The position numbers were made by a program, and so were the translations under genes. 64,000 bases of DNA from Inonotus obliquus (Eukaryota; Basidiomycota; Agaricomycetes; Hymenochaetales; Hymenochaetaceae), in contig JAJHTX010000005.1 in assembly GCA_032164295.1 (NCBI GenBank), forward strand, positions 1,612,001 through 1,676,000, in the 5' to 3' direction. Shown piece after piece: positions 59,432 through 64,000 of this stretch. The notes under the pieces were generated by a model. That model was not told the origin of the DNA and made no database searches. It was given only the letters and a program-made list of their open reading frames with translations. Each line of letters begins with the position of its first letter. Position 1 is the first letter of the stretch.

Positions 59432-60624
59432 TGTACTCTGAGGGGGGCAAGAGTACTAGTGGGGGAAAGAGCGGCACTCTGAGGGGGATGGTGTAACCGA
59501 TGGATACTTATAATATTTTGGCACGGATGGAATTTCATGCGATATACCGGCGATCAGCGGCATATGGCAGCCAAGTCCATTTTGGGGATATTATTAGAGT
59601 CGAACGTGGCTTACTCGTCACCGCTCATTGGCTGTTAGATAAACACACGTGACTCAAGAAAGTATATGTTATCTTGGACCCGGAATATTCAATCTAGGCA
59701 CCGGGCAACCTTAGAGAAAGTTATCCCACGATCAACTTGAATACAACGGGCGTCGTGTACGAATAACTCTACTCCATCGCTTTGAGATGGCGGTGTAGAA
59801 CGTGCGCTGCAGAAAGGCCTCTTGGTCAAGTTTATATCTAATGTCGAGGCTGAAGCTAGAGAGACGGCGACGAGAAGTTGGCCAAAGTCGTCCACGCATC
59901 GTCGGACCTTTATTCTCCGAAAAGGGTCCGACACTCCGTACCTTCCAAGTGAGCCTCGGTCTCGAACCTAACAATACAATACAGAGTATGACAGCGTGTG
60001 GGGTCACTCACATTTAACACTCGTTGAACAAAACTTAGCAGTCGACGGGCAGGAGGAAACTCTTCGTGGAATCAGAGCCACAGGGCCACAAATGAGTTTT
60101 ATTCTCCGCGACGATGAGCCTCGGATTCTTGGAAGACGTTCGGTTGGTCTCTTCTGTTCGAGATGTCTTCATGACTCGGTACAAGTATGCAGTGCCTGAT
60201 ATTGATGTCTCTGTAAAAACTTCCAGGGCACGGCACCGCGCTATACCACGCCCAGATACAGTCCAAAACTCCTGCAGACGTGATGGCGCTCTTTTTTTGA
60301 AGTACGAGGTTACCTATCTCACGTTTTGAATTCCAGTTAGAGTGCCTGAGTCGCAACCTCAATCAGTTCGCAAGGATCAAGTTAGACTCGTCACATACTG
60401 CAGCTATGTAATGGGATAGCATACCAAGTGGAATGATATTTACAGTCACTTTAGCCACATCAGTTGGAGGCTAAAGCGCAATAAGTAGAGACCAGAATTG
60501 TCGATCAGTTGATGCCCAAATTTGGTCACGCCATCATTGCCATCATTTCCGTTCGGCATCACCCGCAACACTTTCCAGTTGCCACACACGCCACCAACGC
60601 CCGTCTGATACATTCGTCGGAAAG
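59432..60624. other. Intergenic region, divergent promoters
   Basis: The 1193 bp between PHO84 (reverse) and the Cir_N gene (forward). Two copies of ACTCTGAGGGGG (59435-59446 and 59477-59488), which read CCCCTC on the PHO84 strand, lie in its leader. A TATTATAAG sequence lies near 59506-59514. Small open frames in the middle have no family signature. Confidence 0.45.
59646..59651. promoter_or_regulatory. CACGTG box, candidate Pho4 site of PHO84
   Basis: CACGTG is the core binding sequence of the phosphate regulator Pho4. It lies 215 bp before the PHO84 start codon. CACGTG also occurs at several unrelated promoters in this window, so the assignment depends on context only. Confidence 0.4.
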
Positions 60625-61761
60625 ATGGGAAAGCTGAATATCGCCCATCACAAATCATACCATCCATATCGGAGAGACAATATCGAAAAAGTTAAACGGG
60701 ATGAGGAAGAAGCGGAGATAAAAAGAGCGAAGGAGGAGGGTAGGATGACTCTCGCGGTACGTTTCCACTAAGCGCCATCTTGCTGAATATGTTTAAGCTC
60801 ATAGACTTTCAAGGATTCTGAAGCACGATTGGCGACGTTACGAGAGCGTGCGGGAGTCACTACCTCATCAAAATCTAAGCGAAGAGAGGACGAGAAACGT
60901 GAACGAGAATTACTAGCTCAAGCTACAGATCCAGAGGCACGAAGAGAAGCACTTGCGCCAACGTCTTCATCGTTAGGAGGTCTGGGAAGTGGGAAACATA
61001 TAAATCTCTTTGAAGATATCGAACAGGTACGTCCTTCCATGTTTCGAGTCTCAGTCGCCACTAAGCAACTATGAAGACCATGGTCTCCTCGGCACTTGCT
61101 ACCTCCAGGGAATTACAGAAGCTCGGAAAGGCAAAGGCAAAGGAGTCTGCCGAAACGGAGCAGGGTATCCCTCTTGCCCCGAGCAAGAAGGATCTTAAAC
61201 CGTGGTACTCGGAGAGGAAGAAGGGTGATGATGGACCTGTGGATGAAACAGAACGGTAAGCTCGTCGATATTTCTCGTCAAGACAAATATTTAAAAGTAT
61301 CACATGATAGCTCGAAAGAACTAAGCAGGAAGGCCCGTTCTGATCCTCTGACCGCGATACAGAAGGAATTAGAAACTCGTTACCCTACCGAATCAACAAG
61401 AGATTCCGACCTACCAAACGGACGAACATGGGGTGCCCCACCATCCTTCCCTCCACGCTCTACACAACCCCCTCCTCAAGACACTCGTGCAGCACGGGAA
61501 AGTCGCGAATCTTCCGAGCGAGCACGAGCTCAGGCGTTGAAAGAACGAAGACGACGTGAAGCTGCTGGAAGTGCTACGCCATCGACTGTTCGTGGTGGTG
61601 ATGAAGATACGTTTAGGTATGGTGATCAGTTTAATGCGAGGGCGGTTGCGGAGGCGCATAGACATCGGGATCATCCCGATGTTAGGGAGAGGACTTGGGA
61701 TGAAGAAAGGAGACATGGACGAGGGAGGGACGAGTGGAGGGAAGAACGGAGGCGCCGATAA
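60625..61761 (+). CDS. Cir_N domain protein, LENG1-like (spliceosome-associated)
   Basis: Exons are 60625-60756, 60814-61026, 61077-61255 and 61311-61761, for 324 aa. The N-terminus MGKLNIAHHKSYHPYRRDN and then EKVKRDEEEAEIKRAKEEGR is the Cir_N domain, shared by CIR1, Cwc25 and LENG1. The rest is a charged, Arg/Glu-rich helical protein: SEARLATLRERAG, INLFEDIEQ and KKDLKPWYSERKK match the LENG1 group, and the tail is Arg-rich. Cir_N proteins are found in or near the spliceosome; a nuclear RNA-processing role is inferred. The last acceptor (61310) was chosen over two nearby CAAGs to give RSKELSRKARSDPL. Confidence 0.88.
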
Positions 61762-62412
61762 CTTTTGGTGGCCTGGGATCGAGAACTTCTCCGTCTTGAC
61801 ATTCTGTTCATGAACGTCTGAATGGGATATTTGGGAACTGAAGCTTGAACGCAGACAAAGTGAGTCCTCACTCTTCGCCCCTAGCTCCCAGACTGAATGT
61901 TTCCTAGTGCACTCCTGACATACTCTTAATCGAGTGAAGTGCATCTTCAAGTCCGAGCTAGGAGCTCTTGCATTACTGACACTTTGGTGTTATTCATTTC
62001 GCGCTATCTGAAGCATTCGTCATCCCGACCACGCTTCTGCCATTTGCATCCTTAATTCGGTGCATTGGTCGTCTTTCGTATACAATGATTGCTGTAGTGT
62101 TAATGAACGCTATAAAACGAATGTAACTCGGTCTGTGAAACAGACTCGATTATACAAAGCAAAGAATTTAATGCGTCGACCTGTACGCCAACTTCAATAC
62201 GTGCTTAAGCCGTGTTTACGACGTTTTGTCATACACAGTCTCAATAATTGTTCTCTGCGTGTTATTTGGTTTACTATGTAGTATCGAAGATAGTCATTAC
62301 GTAATTAATACCTGCCTTCTTTGGCCGATGCTAAGTGCAAGATTTTTTTTTCTTTGTCTCGACTTCAGGCGAGAAGAAAACAGCTCACACTTCCTCCGCG
62401 ACCAATTCCTTC
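61762..62412. other. Intergenic interval
   Basis: The 651 bp between two forward genes. The right part has a T-run (TTTTTTTTCTTTG near 62343-62355) and CT-rich promoter-like sequence before the ILV5 start. No coding signal. Confidence 0.45.
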
Positions 62413-63811
62413 ATGGCCTCAATCGCTTCCCGCTCTGCTTCAAACGCTGCCCGTGCTGCTGTACGTAGTGTACCCCGTAGTGCTGCGGCTGTCTCTCGCA
62501 ATGCTACACGATCGTTTTCCCTTGCTGCTCGCGGAGCAAGGATGGCGCAAAAAACTGCTACATTCGCCCAGGTACGCTACATCGAAGGGAATCTGTATCG
62601 TCGTGTTTTCTAAAGAGGATGAAATAGCAGTCACGAGGAGTGAAGACTCTCAGCTTTGCTGGTGTCGAGGAGAAAGTGTACGAGCGCTCGGATTGGCCTC
62701 TCCCAAAGTTGCAGGAATACTTCAAGAACGATACTCTTGCTCTCATCGGGTATGGTTCACAAGGACACGGACAAGGTCTTAATGCTCGTGATAATGGCTT
62801 GAACGTCATCATCGGCGTCCGTGAGAACGGTGAAAGTTGGAAGCAGGCGCTTGAAGATGGTTGGGTACCTGGCGAGACTCTTTTCTCTATCGAAGAAGCT
62901 ATCAAGCGTGGTACGATCATTATGAACTTGCTTTCGGACGCCGCGCAGAGCTCGACTTGGCCGAAAATCGCACCATTGATTACGAAGGACAAAACCTTGT
63001 ATTTCTCACATGGGTTTTCGGTTGTGTATAAAGACCAGACGCATGTTATCCCTCCGAAGGATGTGGACGTTATTCTTGTTGCGCCGAAGGGATCGGGAAG
63101 GACTGTTAGGACGCTTTTTAAAGAGGGACGTGGAATTAATTCGTCGATTGCTGTGTTCCAGGATGTGACTGGAAAAGCGATCGAGAAGGCTACTGCTATC
63201 GGTGTTGCTATTGGTTCTGGATATATGTATGAGACGACGTTTGAGAAGGAGGTGTACTCTGATCTCTTTGGAGAGAGAGGTGTCCTTATGGGTGGTATCC
63301 GTATGTCAAAAATCCTAAGCTATCATTTTGGCACTTTTTCTAATGTTGGTTATTTTGCAGAGGGAATGTTCCTCGCTCAATACAAAGTCCTTCGTGAGAA
63401 CGGTCACTCCCCATCAGAAGCATTCAACGAAACCGTCGAAGAAGCAACTCAATCCCTCTACCCACTTATCGGCGAAAAGGGTATGGACTACATGTACAAC
63501 GCCTGTTCAACAACTGCTCGTCGTGGTGCATTGGATTGGGCACCTATATTCGAAGCTGCTAATAAGCCGGTATTCGAGAAGTTGTATCAAAGTGTGAAGA
63601 ATGGCACGGAGACGAAGAATGCGCTTGAGTTTAATAGTCGTCCGACGTATCGTGAGGATCTTGCGAAGGAACTTGAGGAGATTAATGAACAGGAGATTTG
63701 GATTGCTGGTATGTGGTATGCGCGAGTATTAGGTTCACTAGTTTTCTGACGTTGTTTGTTTTTTTCTCAGGCAAAACTGTCCGTTCTTTGCGTCCCGATG
63801 CGAAGCAGTAA
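62413..63811 (+). CDS. ilv5: Mitochondrial ketol-acid reductoisomerase (acetohydroxyacid reductoisomerase)
   Basis: Exons are 62413-62571, 62631-63300, 63361-63708 and 63771-63811, for 405 aa. It converts acetolactate to dihydroxyisovalerate (valine and leucine pathway; isoleucine in parallel) using NADPH and Mg2+. The Rossmann motif GYGSQGHGQGLNARDNGL, the HGF segment, LVAPKGSGRTVR and the KARI C-domain (GVLMGGIQGMFLAQYKVLREN, FNETVEEATQSLYPLIGEKG) are intact. The length matches yeast Ilv5. The first 45 residues are Ser/Arg/Ala-rich and suit a mitochondrial presequence. Exon 2 follows a tandem TAGCAG acceptor, which can add or drop one Gln. Intron 2 (60 bp) is stop-free in frame. Confidence 0.96.
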
Positions 63812-64000
63812 ACGCACTTTTGGCCCTAGGCCTCATCCCGAAAAAAGAGACCGTCATTTCAGTATACGTCTCGACAACAACTAAACCATCTTTCTATCTT
63901 GATCTTAGCCGTATAGACCGAGTTGCTTCTCGTAGTGATTTTATCTTGTTTTTTTTTCTGCACATGTACATTTATCTGGACGACTGGATGAATTTCACTG
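63812..64000. other. 3' flank of ILV5
   Basis: T-rich 3' UTR-like sequence, including a TTGTTTTTTTTTCTG run near 63948-63961 suited to 3' end formation. The window ends here. Confidence 0.45.

Noticed and set aside
59920..60010. Possible tRNA T-loop (GGTTCGAGACC on the reverse strand)
   Set aside because: No D-arm, anticodon stem or acceptor stem could be folded around it.
1..64000. CRISPR arrays, operons, prokaryotic-type systems
   Set aside because: The window is eukaryotic with spliced genes; no spaced direct repeats of CRISPR form and no prokaryotic-type gene were seen.

Overview
The window is nuclear DNA from a filamentous basidiomycete, most likely an Agaricomycete. The evidence is the very intron-dense genes (about 140 introns in the models below, mostly 47-70 bp, GT-AG with a few GC-AG), micro-exons, and protein families such as AA9 LPMOs, DUF6533 membrane proteins, WOPR/Gti1 and a Git3-like receptor. 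The organism itself cannot be named from the sequence. Exon coordinates were worked out by hand from splice sites, reading phase and conserved protein blocks. In each spliced model except the approximate DUF6533 model the exon lengths sum to a multiple of three.

Layout: 1-1 kb, edge of an unrecognised reverse ORF, divergent from an SLM1-like BAR/PH protein (1.2-3.2 kb). 3.2-7.1 kb is gene-poor. 7.1-9.5 kb holds SDE2 and a convergent DUF1295 membrane reductase-like gene. 11.1-12.5 kb is a C2H2 zinc-finger gene. 12.5-18.2 kb is a second gene-poor island with an AAGGG polypurine tract. 18.2-23.5 kb holds RAS, CIA30 and, divergently, DNA polymerase eta. 24.4-38.4 kb is dense: a Git3-like GPCR, an AIFM3-like Rieske/FAD oxidoreductase, an ICT1-type peptidyl-tRNA hydrolase, HSBP1, a gankyrin/Nas6 homologue, TFIIH subunit TFB2 and a WOPR regulator. 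40.8-44.1 kb is a tandem pair of AA9 LPMO genes. 44.7-52.7 kb holds a coiled-coil protein, an aldo-keto reductase, a RAD51D-like paralogue, a Serinc/TMS protein and a small DUF1748 gene. 53.8-63.8 kb holds a DUF6533 protein, a TIR transposon remnant, a PHO84-type phosphate transporter, a Cir_N/LENG1-like protein and mitochondrial acetohydroxyacid reductoisomerase.

There is no biosynthetic cluster or defence island. Most genes are independent housekeeping loci. Recurrent themes are DNA repair (polymerase eta, RAD51D, TFB2, SDE2), mitochondrial function (CIA30, AIFM3-like, ICT1, ILV5), and nutrient or cAMP signalling (GPCR, Ras, WOPR, PHO84). The most notable observations are the LPMO duplication that kept its promoter (TATA-like box exactly 59 bp before both ATGs), a pogo/Tc1-like TIR element flanked by TA, GC-AG introns that conserved protein sequence requires, micro-exons down to about 10 nt, a RAD51D-like protein with an altered Walker A motif, and an in-frame, stop-free intron inside SDE2. 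I found no convincing previously undescribed system.
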